Origin: Synanceia verrucosa
Taxonomy: Eukaryota; Chordata; Actinopteri; Perciformes; Synanceiidae
DNA length: 64,000 nucleotides
Direction: 5' to 3'
Assembly: GCA_029721515.1 (NCBI GenBank)
Contig: CM056569.1
Location: 19,438,007 to 19,502,006, forward strand
Each line of letters opens with the position of its first letter. Positions within the stretch are counted from its first letter, which is position 1. Both the position numbers and the translations under genes were made by a program. The notes under the pieces were generated by a model. The model was given only the letters and a program-made list of their open reading frames with translations, searched no databases and had not been told where the DNA came from. This document shows positions 12,491 through 24,328 of this stretch, piece by piece.

Positions 12491-12775
12491 CAGTGTTGGG
12501 AATAAAGTGTTAATTATCTGCTGTCTGTCCTCCTTTTATTACAATAAGGAGCTTTACATTGAAATTATCTGGTGATTATCCTCTTTTTACTATAATAAGG
12601 AGCTTTACTTCAAAATTACCTGGTGTCTGTCCTTCTTTGATTACAACAAGTAGCTTTACTTTGAAATCATCTGCTGTCTGTTCTGCTTTTATTACAATAA
12701 GGAGCCTTACATTGAAATTATCTGCCCAGATAATTTCAAAGTAAGGCTTTTTCTAAAGTAACTACCCCCACACTG
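12491..12775. mobile_element. hAT-type MITE containing a 51-bp minisatellite
   Basis: Ends are CAGTGTTGGGAATAAAGT and ACTACCCCCACACTG, a typical hAT-like terminal pair. The flanks are ATGTTCAG (12483-12490) and CTGTTCAG (12776-12783), an 8-bp target duplication with one mismatch. Inside are four 51-bp tandem units. The same unit occurs eight times at 59239-59646. Confidence 0.75.
12516..12719. repeat. 51-bp minisatellite, 4 copies
   Basis: Units begin ATCTGCTGTCTGTCCTCCTT and end TTACATTGAAATT. The period is 51 bp throughout (17 codons), which keeps a false frame open. The last unit runs into an inverted half-copy, so 12702-12741 can form a hairpin with arms of about 20 bp. Confidence 0.9.
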
Positions 12776-12887
12776 CTGTTCAGCCATGCAGTGCCTCCCC
12801 AGCCTCCAGCAGCACTGTGGTGGAATAATATGAGAATAAATAGGAAGGTTTACTACTGATAACTATCTAGCCACTCTGGATAACAAG

Positions 12888-12908
12888 CAGCAGCAGCAGC
12901 AGCAGCAG
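12888..12908 (-). repeat. (CUG)7 in camk2d transcript sense
   Basis: There are seven perfect CAG units on the plus strand, hence CUG in the camk2d pre-mRNA. They begin 12 nt after the donor of the candidate microexon at 12920-12952. CUG repeats are binding sites of MBNL/CELF splicing factors (established knowledge); a regulatory role here is inference. Confidence 0.9.
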
Positions 12909-12919
12909 CTCTGGCCTAC

Positions 12920-12952
12920 CCTCAAACGATCCATACTGTCTGTCTTCCTTTT
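12920..12952 (-). CDS. camk2d: candidate camk2d microexon KRKTDSMDRLR
   Basis: This is a 33-nt open segment, KRKTDSMDRLR, with acceptor GGTGCAG and donor AGG|GTAGGC, phase 0 on both sides. It lies between the AAKSLL exon and the INNKAN exon, exactly where mammalian delta carries its 11-residue KRKSSSSVQMM nuclear-localisation exon, and it has the same length and the same KRK start. The rest of the peptide differs, so it could be a diverged NLS exon or chance. Seven CUG repeats start 12 nt inside the downstream intron. Confidence 0.5.
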
Positions 12953-13374
12953 CTGCACCATCACCACACAACAAGAGAGAGAGTTAACCTGACTACAACT
13001 AAACACACACTCACACCCTTCCGTGTGTACACTTTCATACTGTATGTTGTGGCTCATTTGCCAAAAGGACCACAGTGACACTATGCATCAGCTCAGCCCT
13101 CCTAATGACAGGAAATTTGTGATCGATATTAACAAAAATATTGTCTTTAGTGTCTTTAGTGTAACAGCTGAAAAATGCACTTGCGATTACAAACCATATT
13201 CATACAGTAACATCTTTCAATACACAGTAAATTTACTCATTAAAGCGACCAATCACCACCTTTTAAATGGATGTCTAATCCACTTTAATTTTAAAGTAAC
13301 TAGTAATGTGTATTCCATAAATTTTTTTGACCAACTACTCCAACACTGACTACTATTTACACATTGTCCATCCA

Positions 13375-15590
13375 TTCTCTTCCGCTTATCCGGGGTCGGG
13401 TTGTGGGGGCAGCAGCCTAAGCAGGGAAGCCCAGACTTCTCTCTCTCCACAGTCACTTCATCTAGCTCTTCCGGGGGGATCCTGAGGCGTTCCCAGGCCA
13501 ACCGGGAGACATAGTCTTTCCAGCGTGTCCTGGGTCGTCCTCGGGGTCTCCTGCCAGTGGGATGTGCCCGGTACTCACCAGGAAGACGTCCGCGGGGCAT
13601 CTTAACCAGATGCCCGAGCCACCTCATCTGGCTCCTCTCGATGTGGAGGAGCAGCAGCTCTAGTCTGAGCCCCTCCCCGATGACCGAACTTCTCACCCTA
13701 TCTCTAAGGGAGAGCCCGGACACCCTGCGGAGGAAGCTCGTTTCGGCAGCTTGTATCCGTGATCTTGTTCTTACCTACGGTCACGAACTGTGGGTCGTGA
13801 CCATAGGTAAGGGTAGGAATGTAGATTGACCGGTAAATTCACCACGACAGACCGATACAGCGTCTGCATCACTGCAGAAGCTGCACCGACCCGCCTGTCG
13901 ATCTCCCGCTCCATTCTTCCCTCACTCGTGAAAAAGACCCCGAGATACTTAAACTCCTCCACTTGGGGCAGGATCTCATTCACGACCCGCAGAGAGCATG
14001 CCACCCTTTTCCAACTTAGGACCATGGCCTCAGATTGGAGGTGCTGATTCTCATCCTGACCGCTTCACACTCAGCTGCGAACTGCTCCAGTGAGAGTTGG
14101 AGATCACGGCTTGATGAAGCCAACAGAACCACACTGTCTGCAAAAAGCAGGGATGTGATGCTGAGGCCACCAACCTGGACCCCCTCAGCGCCTCGGCTGC
14201 GCCTAGAAATTCTGACCATAAAAGTTATGAACAGAATCGGTGACAAAGGGCAGCCTTGGCGGAGTCCAAATCTCACTGGAAATGAATCCGACTTACTGCT
14301 GGCAATGCGGACCAAACTCTGACACCGGTCATACAGAGTCCGAACAGCCCAAACCAAGGGGTCCGGTACCCCATACTCCCGCAGCACCTCCCACAGGACT
14401 CCCCGAGGGACACGGTCGAACAACCTTCTCCAAGTCCACAAAACAAATCTAGACTGGTTGGGCAAACTCCCACGCACCCTCCAGGGCCCTGCCGAGGATG
14501 TAGAGCTGGTCCACTGTTTCGCAGCCAGGACAAAAACCACATTGCTCCTCCTGAATCTGAGATTAGACTTCCCGACGGACCCTCTTCTCCAGAACCCCTA
14601 AATAGACCTTACCAGGGAGGCTGAGGAGTGTGATCCCCATATAGTTGGAACACACCCTCCGGTCCGCCTTCTTAAAGAGGGGAACCACCACCTCGGTCTG
14701 CCAATCCAGAGGCACTGTCCCCGATGTCCATGCGATGTTGCAGAGACGTGTCAACCATGACAGTCCCATAACATCCAGAACCTTTTGGAACTCTGGGCGG
14801 ATCTCATCCACCCCTGGGGCCCTGCCACCGAGGAGCTTTTCGACCACCTTGGTGACCTCCATCCCAGAGACACCTCGGGGTCCACAGACTCTGCCTCTTC
14901 ATCGGAGGGCATGTCGGTGGGATTGAGGAGGTCTTCAAAGTATTCTCCCCACCGTCTCACAACGTCCCGAGTCAAGGTCAGCAACGCCCCATCCCCACTA
15001 TACACAGTGTTGATGGTGCACTGCTTCCCCCTCCTGAGATGCCGGACCCGAAGGCGGAGGGAGGCTATCCTCTCGTCCAATGGGGTAAACCCCAATGTAC
15101 AAGCACCGAGCCGGGCGGCAACAAGTATGCCCACACCTGCCCGGCGCCTCTCACCGGGGGCAACTCCAGAGTGGAATAGAGTCCAACCCCTCTCAAGAAG
15201 ACTGATACCAGAGCCCAAGCTGTGCGTCGAGGTGAGTCCGACTATGTCAAGTCAGCTCGTGCTCTTTCCCTGCCAGAGAGGTGACATTCCACGTCCCTAG
15301 AGCTAGCTTCTGCAGCTGGGGATTGGACCGCCAAGGTCCCGGCCTTCGGCTGCCACCCAGCTCACATCGCACCCGACCCCTTTGGCCCCTCCTACAGGTG
15401 GTGAGCCCATTGGAAGGGGGTCCCATGTTGCCTCTTCGGGCTGTGCCCGGCCAGGCCCCATGGGTATAGGCCCGGGCACCAGGCGCTCGCCAATGGGACC
15501 CACCTCCAGGCCTGGCTCCAGAGGGGGGCCCCGGTAACCTGCGTCCAGGCGAGGGAAAACGTGAACCAAATTTCTTCTTCTTCATAAGGG
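13375..15590 (-). pseudogene. decayed APE-type LINE (endonuclease-RT)
   Basis: Minus-strand frames give, in order: an endonuclease start, LALGTWNVTSLAGKE (about 15270-15310); RT pieces including GLRQGCPLSPILFI (about 14250) and EFKYLGVFFTSEGRMER; then SLRDRVRSS, RRPRGRPRTRWKDYVSRLAW near the 3' end. This is the fish family with a C-terminal GRPRTRW segment; the clade (I/Nimb or RTE-like) is uncertain. The catalytic FADD motif reads FADS (about 14140-14155). There are several frameshifts and a large deletion in the endonuclease, so it is dead. Confidence 0.85.
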
Positions 15591-15599
15591 GTCTACACA

Positions 15600-16095
15600 T
15601 ACATACATTAATACATTAATGAAAATTGCCCACGTGTAAAGCTGGTATTGTTGGATTTTGGTTTATGTACAGTAAAAAAGCCTCAAGAGAGTAGATTAAC
15701 AATAACAGAGACAAAGTGTGGCTAATCAACATGCAAAATAAGGGTGCCATTGAATGACAGATTTGGAGGCAGAGGGTGGTGATGGGATATGAGAAGTGTG
15801 CACGCACACTGCCCTTGGTGGTATCAATGGAGGATTTGATCATGTGACAGCTGACTGGAGAATGCCACCCTCAAATCATAATGTTAGTTTCCAACCATTT
15901 CCTCAGTTCACACAACAGACTGATAATACAGACAGGGATAATTATTGGGAAATGTGTGTGACACCTACTGGAGGGAGGTGAATTCACCCAGATCCTATTT
16001 TTAATCAGAGTAGCAGTGTTGCCATAGTTCATTGACTACAATGCTTCAGTATTCAAAAAACAGCATGTGAAGAGTGACAGGGGAGATGAACTCAC
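15600..16095. other. intron, nothing recognised
   Basis: Camk2d intron sequence just downstream (in transcript sense) of the AAKSLL exon. No element is recognised. Confidence 0.4.
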
Positions 16096-16136
16096 TTTGA
16101 CGCCATCTGTCTTTTTGTTCAGCAGGCTCTTGGCTG
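16096..16136 (-). CDS. camk2d: camk2d first linker exon (AAKSLLNKKTDGVK)
   Basis: This is a 41-nt exon: two bases completing Ala, then AKSLLNKKTDGVK. It starts the linker between the kinase and hub domains. LLNKKTDGVK resembles the gamma/beta form as well as delta (mammalian delta has LLKKPDGVK). The acceptor is CTCAACAG and the donor AAA|GTGAGT. About 50-70 nt upstream of the acceptor the transcript carries a GU repeat (plus-strand CA repeat at about 16184-16204). Confidence 0.94.
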
Positions 16137-16329
16137 CTGTTGAGAAAAAGACAATGCAAGGAAGTCAGTTTCCAGCTGGAATTCACACACACACACACAC
16201 ACACAAGCACTATAAACACAACGATCAGATATAACACTATAACCACTTCCAGGTCAAATGAATAACACCGATCATCTTTTCATCATGGATACATAAGGCA
16301 ACAAATGAACATTTAGTCCTCAGAGTTGA

Positions 16330-16670
16330 TGTTAGAAGCAGGAAAAATGTTCCAGCGTCAGGATTTTTCAGGATTTTGACACCAAGAAGCAAACAGTGAT
16401 GTCTAGAGGACTGTATCAAAACATCTCCAGAACTGCAGCTCTGGTGGACTCTTCCTGGTCTGCAGTGGTCAGGATCTATCAAAAGTGGTCCAAGGAAGGA
16501 CCAGTGGAGAACCAGAGACAGGGTCATGAGAGGACAAGGATCATTGAGTGAAGGCTGGTCCTGGTGGTCTGATCCACCAGAGCAGAGAAGTTAATGCTGC
16601 TGAAGATAGAAAGGAGTCACATACCACAGAACAAACCTTCAGGGGTCAGAGGTCACACAAGGGGACTATA
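16330..16670 (+). pseudogene. decayed Tc1-like transposase N-terminus
   Basis: Translated with frame changes the stretch reads MSRGLYQNISRTAALV, VVRIYQKWSKEGP and NQRQGHERTR, matching the N-terminal helix-turn-helix region of Tc1-like transposases. Stops interrupt it and no DDE part follows. Confidence 0.6.
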
Positions 16671-17069
16671 GCACTATATGAGGCAGGAGGTCATCATGTT
16701 ATGACTGATCAGTGGATATGTATTGAAATATGGGCCTGCTAGGCTGAAGGAATCATTAGCTTGGAAAATTAGAGCCATCTACCAAGAGACTGGGAGCAGA
16801 GGGCTAAGCTGCTCACCTTCTCTTTGCCTCATGTTTTATCTCAAACCTGCTACAGAAACACCTGTGATTTACAAGGAGAGTGAGCTAGCAGGTGTTTCTT
16901 TGGGTTTTGATTAAGAATGCAGGAAAAATCTACAATCATATTGGTATCGGCTGATGTTAGTCATCTTTAGTCATAAGCTTGAAACTCGCTGCACAGGTTT
17001 AATGTAGCAATAGCTTGTGACAAAGCAAACTATTATATGGCTGTTTACACACCCATAAACACAATAATT

Positions 17070-17500
17070 ATTAATATAATTACTAGGACTGTCTGTCAAA
17101 ATTAGTGTGTTAACGTGATTAATCTGCGATAACAGGTTAAATTCTGTAGCGATAACTCTACTTGGACAAACTGCCTGAAATGTTTTGCCAGAGACGTGTT
17201 GGCAGGTCATGAAGCAGAACTCCATTTAAAAAAATCAAGGAAACTAACAACACAGTCGTAGCTAACGACCAAACATGCTGATAAAATTAGATTAACCATC
17301 TTTTCTGAATCTGTTCAAGCTTCTCCTGTTATTCAGTAAACAAATAATCCACCAAAGAGCATCGTTAAACTATTAACTTGTAATGTGAAATGGACAAAAA
17401 GGAAAAGAGAAAGAGACATTCTTTTCATAAACACAGAGCTTATCAGAGCTGATGTGGTGTCGCTTTGATTTTAGCAGCTTTAACGCAGATTAATCACATC
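17070..17500. repeat. possible MITE next to LINE 5' end
   Basis: GTGATTAATCTGCG at about 17115 recurs inverted as CGCAGATTAATCAC at about 17484-17498, suggesting inverted ends about 430 bp apart. No open frame. The right side abuts the start of the LINE at 17502. Confidence 0.4.
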
Positions 17501-17501
17501 A

Positions 17502-20050
17502 AGATGGCGCCGTGAGAGTGGCAGCCAGTCACAGCAGCTCTTGTCTACATTCTGTTTCTTTAATTATTTACCTTTATTCTCCATCTTTCTTAATTTTCTT
17601 TCAAGCAGTAGTGCCGCATTTGCACAACACAACCATGGATGTACAAATGGTGATTTCATTCGTCTGTTTTTTTCTTTTTTTCTGAGTTTTTAAGTTCACA
17701 CAGGGCAGGAGTGCAGCGTCAGGAGAAGAGGAGACGCTACAAGCCGTCCGTCCCGTCTGTCATCATGGAAAATGTGAGGTCTCTGCCGAATAAGACGGAG
17801 GAGCTGGCAGCGCTGACCCGGCTGCAGTGGGAGTACCGGGAGAGCAGCCTGCTGATGTTCACCGAGTCATGGCTGAATGAACTCACTCCGGACTCGCTCG
17901 TAACTCTGGACGGATTTCACCTCGTCAGAGCGGACCAGAGCGCGAGGGACAGTGGTAAGAAGAAGGGAGGAGGGATTGCGATGTACGTTAATGAGAGGTG
18001 GTGTAACGCTGGACATGTGAGCGTTAAACAACAGCGCTGCACTAAGGATGTTGAACTGCTGGCTGTTAGTCTGCGGCCATCTTATCTGCCGAGGGAGTTT
18101 TCACACGTGATCGCGATCACCGTTTACATCCCCCCCTTGGCTGATGCTGCTGCAGCCTGTGAGCTCATCCACAGTGAAGTGTCCCAGCTTCAAACAGCTC
18201 ACCCTCAGTCTCTGATCATCATCTCAGGAGACTTTAACCACACATTGCTCTCCACCACTCTCCCCACATTCTGCCAGTATGTGGACTGCCCTACTAGAGA
18301 AAATAAAACTCTGGACTTACTGTATGCCAACACCAAAGATGCATACAGCTCATCACCCCTCCCCCGGCTGGGTCGCTCAGATCACAACCTGGTGAGACTG
18401 CAGTCATTTACATACCTATGGTGAAGAAGCAATCCCCCACCATAAGGTGTGTAAAGCTGTGGTCAGAGGAAGCTACTGAGGCCCTGCAGGACTGTTTCAG
18501 GACCACACACTGGGATGTGCTGTGTGACCCCCACGGTGAGGACATCGACACCATGACCCACTGTGTGAGGGACTATATAAACTTCTGTGTGGAGAACACC
18601 GTACCCACCAGGAAAGTACGGTGCTTCTCCAACAGTAAACCCTGGGTGACCCCTGAGCTGAAGACCCTGCTGAAGGAGAAGAGGAGGGCCTTTGGATCTG
18701 GGGACAAAGAGGAGCTGAGGAGGGTGCAGAGACAGCTGAAGAAGAAGATCAAGGAGGGCAAGGCCAGCTACAGGACCAGAATGGAAAATAACTTGCAATG
18801 GAACAATGCAAGGGAGGTCTGGAGAGGCCTAAAAAACATCTCTGGTCACAGCAGAGGCCATGAGAGGGGAGCTGAAGGAGACCAGAAGTGGGCCAATGAA
18901 CTCAATCTGTTTTTCAACAGGTTTGACTGTGCCCCCACTCCTCCCCCCACTCATCAAAGCACCAGCCAGCCAGCTCTTCACAACACCTCAACCCTCTGCT
19001 ACCACCACCACCATCTCCATCACAGCTGACCAGGTGAGAAATGAACTGAAGAAGATGAAGGCAAGGAAGGCCACAGGCCCCGACAGCATCAGCTCCAGAC
19101 TCCTTAAGGACTGTGCAGACCAGCTCTGTCAGGTGCTGCTGCACATTTTCAACCTGAGCCTGAGTCTGGAGAGAGTCCCAAAGCTGTGGAAGACTTCCTG
19201 TGTGGTTCCTGTCCCGACGACGACGCACCCCAGGGAGCCCAACCACTTCAGGCCTGTGGTCCTCACTTCTCACCTGATGAAGAAGTGGTTCAAGTTTGCC
19301 TAGCAATCGAACATCGGAGTGGATGATGCAGTAATCTACTTGCTGCACAGATCACTGACTCACCTGGAGAACACTGGCAGCACTGTGAGGATCATGTTCT
19401 TTGATTTCTCCAGTGCTTTCAACACGATCCAGCCTTCTCTGCTCAGGGGGAAGCTTGAAAGTGCGGGAGTAGACTGTCACCTGGCTGAATGGACCATAGA
19501 CTACCTCACAGACAGACCACAGTACGTGAGGCTTCAGGACTGTGTGTCGGACATGGTAGTCTGCAGCACAGGGGCCCCACAGGGGACAGTGCTCTCCCCC
19601 TTTCTCTTCAACCTGTACACATCGGACTTCAGCCACAACTCTGGGAGCTGTCACCTCCAGAAGTTCTCAGACGACACAGCTATTATTGGATGTGTGTCTG
19701 AGGGGGACGATCGGGAGTACAGGACCGTCATCACTGACTTTGTCGACTGGTGTGAGCATAACCACCTTCAGCTCAACGCCAGTAAGACCAAGGAGATGGT
19801 CATTGACTTCCGCAGGAAGAGGACACCCCAGACTGCACCAGTGAACATCCAGGGTCTGGACATAGAAATGGTAGAGAGCTACAGGTACCTGGGTGTTCAC
19901 CTCAACAATAAACTGGACTGGACTATTATTATTATCATTATTATTATATCATTACTGCTTTTTTCTAACTACTGCAATGTGTCTGTGATTTTGTCTATGC
20001 TGCTGTGGCAGGTGAATTTCCCCCCAACGGGGGATGAATAAAAAAAATAT
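17502..20050 (+). pseudogene. L2-like LINE, near-complete 5' part, C-terminus deleted
   Basis: The 5' end reads AAGATGGCGCCGTGAGAG. An AP-endonuclease ORF (17711-18424) has MENVRSLPNKTEELAAL, SWLNE, SGDFNH and SDHNLV. Then follow a linker region (18418-18850) and reverse transcriptase (19030-19930) with FFDFSSAFNTIQPSLL, GAPQGTVLSPFLFNLY and FSDDTAII. Frameshifts or stops split it into four frames, including a stop after KKWFKFA at 19303. After LDWT (about 19920) the ORF jumps to a short ATT repeat and a 3' UTR ending GGTGAATTTCCCCC and an ATTCT tail; about 150 C-terminal residues are missing. Confidence 0.85.
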
Positions 20051-20289
20051 TCTATTCTAATGATAATGACGTGATCATTAACAGGTGTATTCTGTATGTA
20101 TGTGTGCCTTGAAACTACTATTCTTTCATCTTTTAGTGATGGTTATATACAAAGAATATATACATACAGTACATACACTAATTACTTTATACATGAGGAA
20201 AACAAGAATTGCAATATGCAATAGTTTTTTCTATCAATTGAAACATTTAAAATTTCATAAAATATATAGATGTATGTTATTTCATAAAT

Positions 20290-20317
20290 AATATATGGAA
20301 ATGACTATATATATATG

Positions 20318-20349
<32 letters not shown>

Positions 20350-20390
20350 CATGTATATATACATATATATAAATGTATATATATGTATAT

Positions 20391-20430
<40 letters not shown>
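20290..20430. repeat. TA/TATG microsatellite
   Basis: Alternating TATATATG and TATATAC stretches on both strands. Predicted Tyr-Ile repeat proteins are artefacts of this. Confidence 0.9.
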
Positions 20431-20433
<3 letters not shown>

Positions 20434-21045
20434 CTACTATATAACTTATTATACAGATGTATACATACAGTATAACACCTGTGAAGTACTTTGTACAAAA
20501 TATTAAATTGTAATTTCTCATAGTTCTCATAGTCTTTTTTCCTATATAATGCAGCATATATCATACAGGTGTAGCCATACTGTACAATACAGTATAGTCA
20601 TTTTGATAGGTTTACTGTTTTGAGAAATTAATCAATACATGTAACAAATTATTAAATTGCAATATGTGATGGTCAAAATGTCTAAATCCTACGGCCTATG
20701 TTCATATTCATTCATTTATTCCTATGTTATATACACATAACAAATTATTATCCAGTGTATACGTAAAATAATAATAACTACATAATAAAAACTGCATAAT
20801 AAAACATATAACTAAATAAATAGATAGTAAAATAAATAATCACTAAATAACTAAATAAATACATATAAGTGTAATAGACTCTAATGACTGCTCTAATGTA
20901 TAGCTTGTGGGCCATTTTCATAAAAGTCACTGGCAGAGTACTTTGCATACAGAGTCTAATAAAACTAACTACAATAGGAATTTTGAAAATTAAAATGTTC
21001 TCTTTTGCTCCAACATTTCTGCCAATGGATGCAATGAAATAGATA
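20431..21045. other. very AT-rich intron
   Basis: Contains TAAATAAATA-like runs; no recognisable exon or element before the Tc1 at 21046. Confidence 0.45.
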
Positions 21046-22239
21046 CACTATATTGCCAAAAGTATTCGCTCACCCATCCAAATAATCAGAATCAGGTGTT
21101 CCAGTCACTTCCATGACCACAGGTGTATAAAATCAAGCACCTAGGCATGCAGACTGCTTTTACAAACATTTGTGAAAGAATGGGTCGCTCTCAGGAGCTC
21201 AGTGAATTCCAGTGTGGAACTGTGATAGGATGCCACCTGTGCAACAAATCTAGTCGAGAAATTTCCTCACTCCTAAATATTCCACAGTCAACTGTCAGCC
21301 GTATTATAAGAACGTGGAAGTGTTTGGGAACGACAGCAACTCAGCCATGAAGTGGTAGACCATGTAAACTGACGGAGCGGGGTCAGTGGATGCTGAGGTG
21401 CATAGTGTGAAGAGGTCACCGACTTTCTGCAGAGTCAATCACTACAGACCTCCAAACTGCATGTGGCCTTCAGATTAGCTCAAGAACAGTGCACAGAGAG
21501 CTTCATGGAATGGGTTTCCATGGCTGAGCAGCTGCATCCAAGCCATACATCACCAAGTGCAATGCAAAGCATCGGATGCAGTGGTGTAAAGCACTCCACC
21601 ATTGGACTCTAGAGCATGGACGAGTCTGGGTTTAGCAGTTGCCAGGAGAACGATACTTGTCAGACTGCATTGTGCCAAGTGTAAAGTTTGGTGGAGGGGG
21701 GATTATGGTGTGGGGTTGTTTTTCAGGAGCTGGGCTTGGCCCCTTAGTTCCAGTGAAAGGAACTCTGAATGCTTCAGCATACCAAGACATTTTGGACTAT
21801 TCCATGCTCCCAACTTTGTGGGAACAGTTTGGAGCTGGCCCCTTCCTCTTCCAACATGACTGTGCACCAGTGCACAAAGCAAGGTCCATAAAGACATGGA
21901 TGACAAAGTCTGGTGTGGATGAACTTGACTGGCCTGCACAGAGTCCTGACCTCAAGCCGATAGAACACCTTTGGGATAAATTAGAGCAGAGACTGAGAGC
22001 CAGGCCTTCTCATCCAACATCAGTGTGTGACCTCACAAATACTCTTCTGGAAGAATGGTCAAAAATTCCCATAAACACACTCCTAAACCTTGTGGACAGC
22101 CTTCCCACAAGAGTTGAAGCTGTTATAGCTGCAAAGGGTGGACCGACGTAATATTGAACCCTATGGATTAGGAATGGGATGTCACTTAAGTTCATATGAG
22201 ACTCAAGGCAGGTGAGCGAATACTTTTGGCAATATAGTG
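21046..22239 (+). pseudogene. Tc1-like transposon, family X copy 1 (dead)
   Basis: Inverted ends CACTATATTGCCAAAAGTAT and its complement, with TA on both sides (21044-21045 and 22240-22241). The transposase is split: HTH part ERMGRSQELSEFQCGTVIG (about 21170-), DDE part GGGIMVWGCFSGAG, FQHDCAPVHKARSIKTW and AQSPDLKPIEHLWDKLEQ (21639-22151). It has stops and, compared with the copy at 61906-63150, a deletion of about 60 bp near 21615 that removes the first catalytic Asp region (WSDESRF). Confidence 0.9.
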
Positions 22240-22663
22240 TATGACAGTACAGTGTGACATATGAAGAGCTCTTACCTTATACATGAGTCACCACACAAGA
22301 GGAGGGAAGGAAGAAAACACAGGTAAACACTGAGGTCACATCAAAGCACAGGCAGTTTAGATTTAACAAAAATAAAATGAATGAGAATAAAGCAAATGTG
22401 TGTTATTTGAAGCTCAGATCATCTTGCCCTTTGAAAGGGCTCTGAGGATGGACCGCATTGATCTATGTGTTTGTTCTGCCTCTGTTGAAAGCAACTGAAA
22501 ACACTCAATGGGCTTAAAGGTCAGCAATACTGATATATTCTGAAGAGCAGCACTTAAAACAATACCGAAATCAAGACAAAGCTAAGGAGGTGGCTTGTCT
22601 TAGAAAGGACCAGTACATCATACAGAGCTAGAAGGAGATCAGTCTTTACTGCTTCCGTCCTAC

Positions 22664-22706
22664 CTGAGAAGTTCCGAGTGGCCAGCATGGTAGTCAGAAT
22701 AGCACC
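22664..22706 (-). CDS. camk2d: camk2d calmodulin-binding exon
   Basis: This is a 43-nt exon encoding GAILTTMLATRNFS plus one base. It completes the calmodulin-binding segment and holds the two Thr residues (T305/T306 in alpha) whose phosphorylation blocks calmodulin. The acceptor ends TAG and the donor is CAG|GTAGGA. The last base joins CA of the next exon to give Ala. Confidence 0.95.
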
Positions 22707-22761
22707 CTATGGAGACAGTAAGAGGAACAAACATCAGTGTTCATTAATTATGATAATTATT

Positions 22762-24092
22762 AGGGCTGCACAAGATTGGGACAACGTGTTAATGTCGTTG
22801 AAACTGCAATAATGATATTACTTATAATAAATAAAGAAATCCTCCAGTATCCACTGTTTATTTTATTTTCTGCTAGCATAGACCAGAGACAGTCAGCAGT
22901 TTATGGAGGAACTGGAAAAAATAAAGAAAAGCATCATTTCTTAGTGGAGCTTTGATGTTTCCTCATCAGGAGTTCCTCCAGATAAACTCGGATCAATGGA
23001 TGTCTGCTGCACTGTTTTCATGCTACTTGACTGAACGTCAGCAGATTAGCTTTTTGGAACTCTTCCTATAGACCTTTGTGGTTGTGCTACAGGTTGCCAT
23101 AGAGATGAGTCACAGGTGACTGATTATGATTATTCGGAATTAAGCTTAATTCTGAAATAAGTGGGTCATCCTGAAATTCTCCCTCCATTCTACATCTGTG
23201 AACTGAGTCAGGACGATCGGGCTCCACCAGTCCTTGCTTCGGACTTTCATCCACTGCTCTTTGGATTTGTGAGTGAGACACAGGAGTGGGCTGAGGTAGA
23301 GTAGCCGAAGAAGTCAATTGTCTTCTTCCTCCCTTCTCCGACACTCTTCTCCTCCTCAGCTGGCATACGTGAAGCGTGACAATATTCTCGATCTGCTGCT
23401 ATAAGAGTAGGCCTATTATCAGAATGACTGTGTGGATTATGTTTGTGTCCATGGCGTAACGTTAAACTGAAATGGCAAAAAAGGCAGTGGCCAGCTGGAG
23501 TGTTTTTTTTTTCCGGTAGACAGTAATTATGTCAGTATGCTCACTGTCCAGTCAGAAGCCTTCCTGACCCCCAGACATAGAGCAGAATTAAATAAAGGTG
23601 ATTTACCATGTTGTCCATGTAAACCTCAATTCGGAATTATTATTTCCATGTAAACTCGAAGGAGAATATTTTAATTCCGAACTATTTAATTCTTAACAGT
23701 TAATTTGTAATTAAAAAACATCATAAAAACGTGGCTTATGTTCTTTTTAGTTCCTCTTCATCATCCTCTTCCTTCAGCATCACAACCCCCAGTAGTGTTG
23801 CTAGAAGCTCCAAGCAAGAAAGCCCTGGGGCACCCACCTCACCCGTGTCGTTGCTGCAGAGTACATTTTGGCAGCCCTAGAAGCAACTGTCTGGTTGGCG
23901 TGTCCGCAAGCCCCGCCACTGACAACCGCTAACTTCACTTCATTTCCTTGCTCTTTACTGTCTCAGTCACTAGCAGCATGGGGGGTTGGCTATTCATCTG
24001 ATTGGCCAATTATATTGGCATTGCAGTTCAGACTGTTTTTGCAGTCAAACACATTGATAGCTGGTGAATTTTAGATATATTGTGCAGCCCTA
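22762..24092. mobile_element. hAT-like non-autonomous element, GGCTGCAC family, copy 2
   Basis: Ends TAGGGCTGCACAAGATTG and ATATTGTGCAGCCCTA are inverted. An internal segment at 22895-23095 is the reverse complement of 10905-11095 in copy 1. No transposase frame is seen. Confidence 0.65.
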
Positions 24093-24244
24093 ACAGTAGT
24101 GGTTCTGCTTCTGACTGGAAATGAATGATTTTTTAAGCATTTATCAGTATCAGAAGACCACTGTATTCAAATCTTTTCACTCAGGAACAACAGATCCTCT
24201 GAGGAGTCATCCCATCTTGGACAGTAGCTCCTGGTGTCTCTCAC

Positions 24245-24328
24245 CTTGAGTTTCCGTCGAGCGTTGAATTTCTTCAGGCACTCCACAGTCTCCTGTCTGT
24301 GCATCATGGATGCCACAGTGGAGCGTTG
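24245..24328 (-). CDS. camk2d: camk2d autoinhibitory exon with the T286/T287 site
   Basis: This is an 84-nt exon of 28 codons: QRSTVASMMHRQETVECLKK then FNARRKLK. The Thr in HRQET is the autophosphorylation site (T286 in alpha, T287 in the others) that makes the kinase calcium-independent. FNARRKLK begins the calmodulin-binding helix. The acceptor is TTTTCACAG and the donor AAG|GTGAGA. Phase is 0 on both sides. Confidence 0.97.

Noticed and set aside
20277..20564. Tyr/Ile-rich small proteins
   Set aside because: Translations of a TA/TATG microsatellite.
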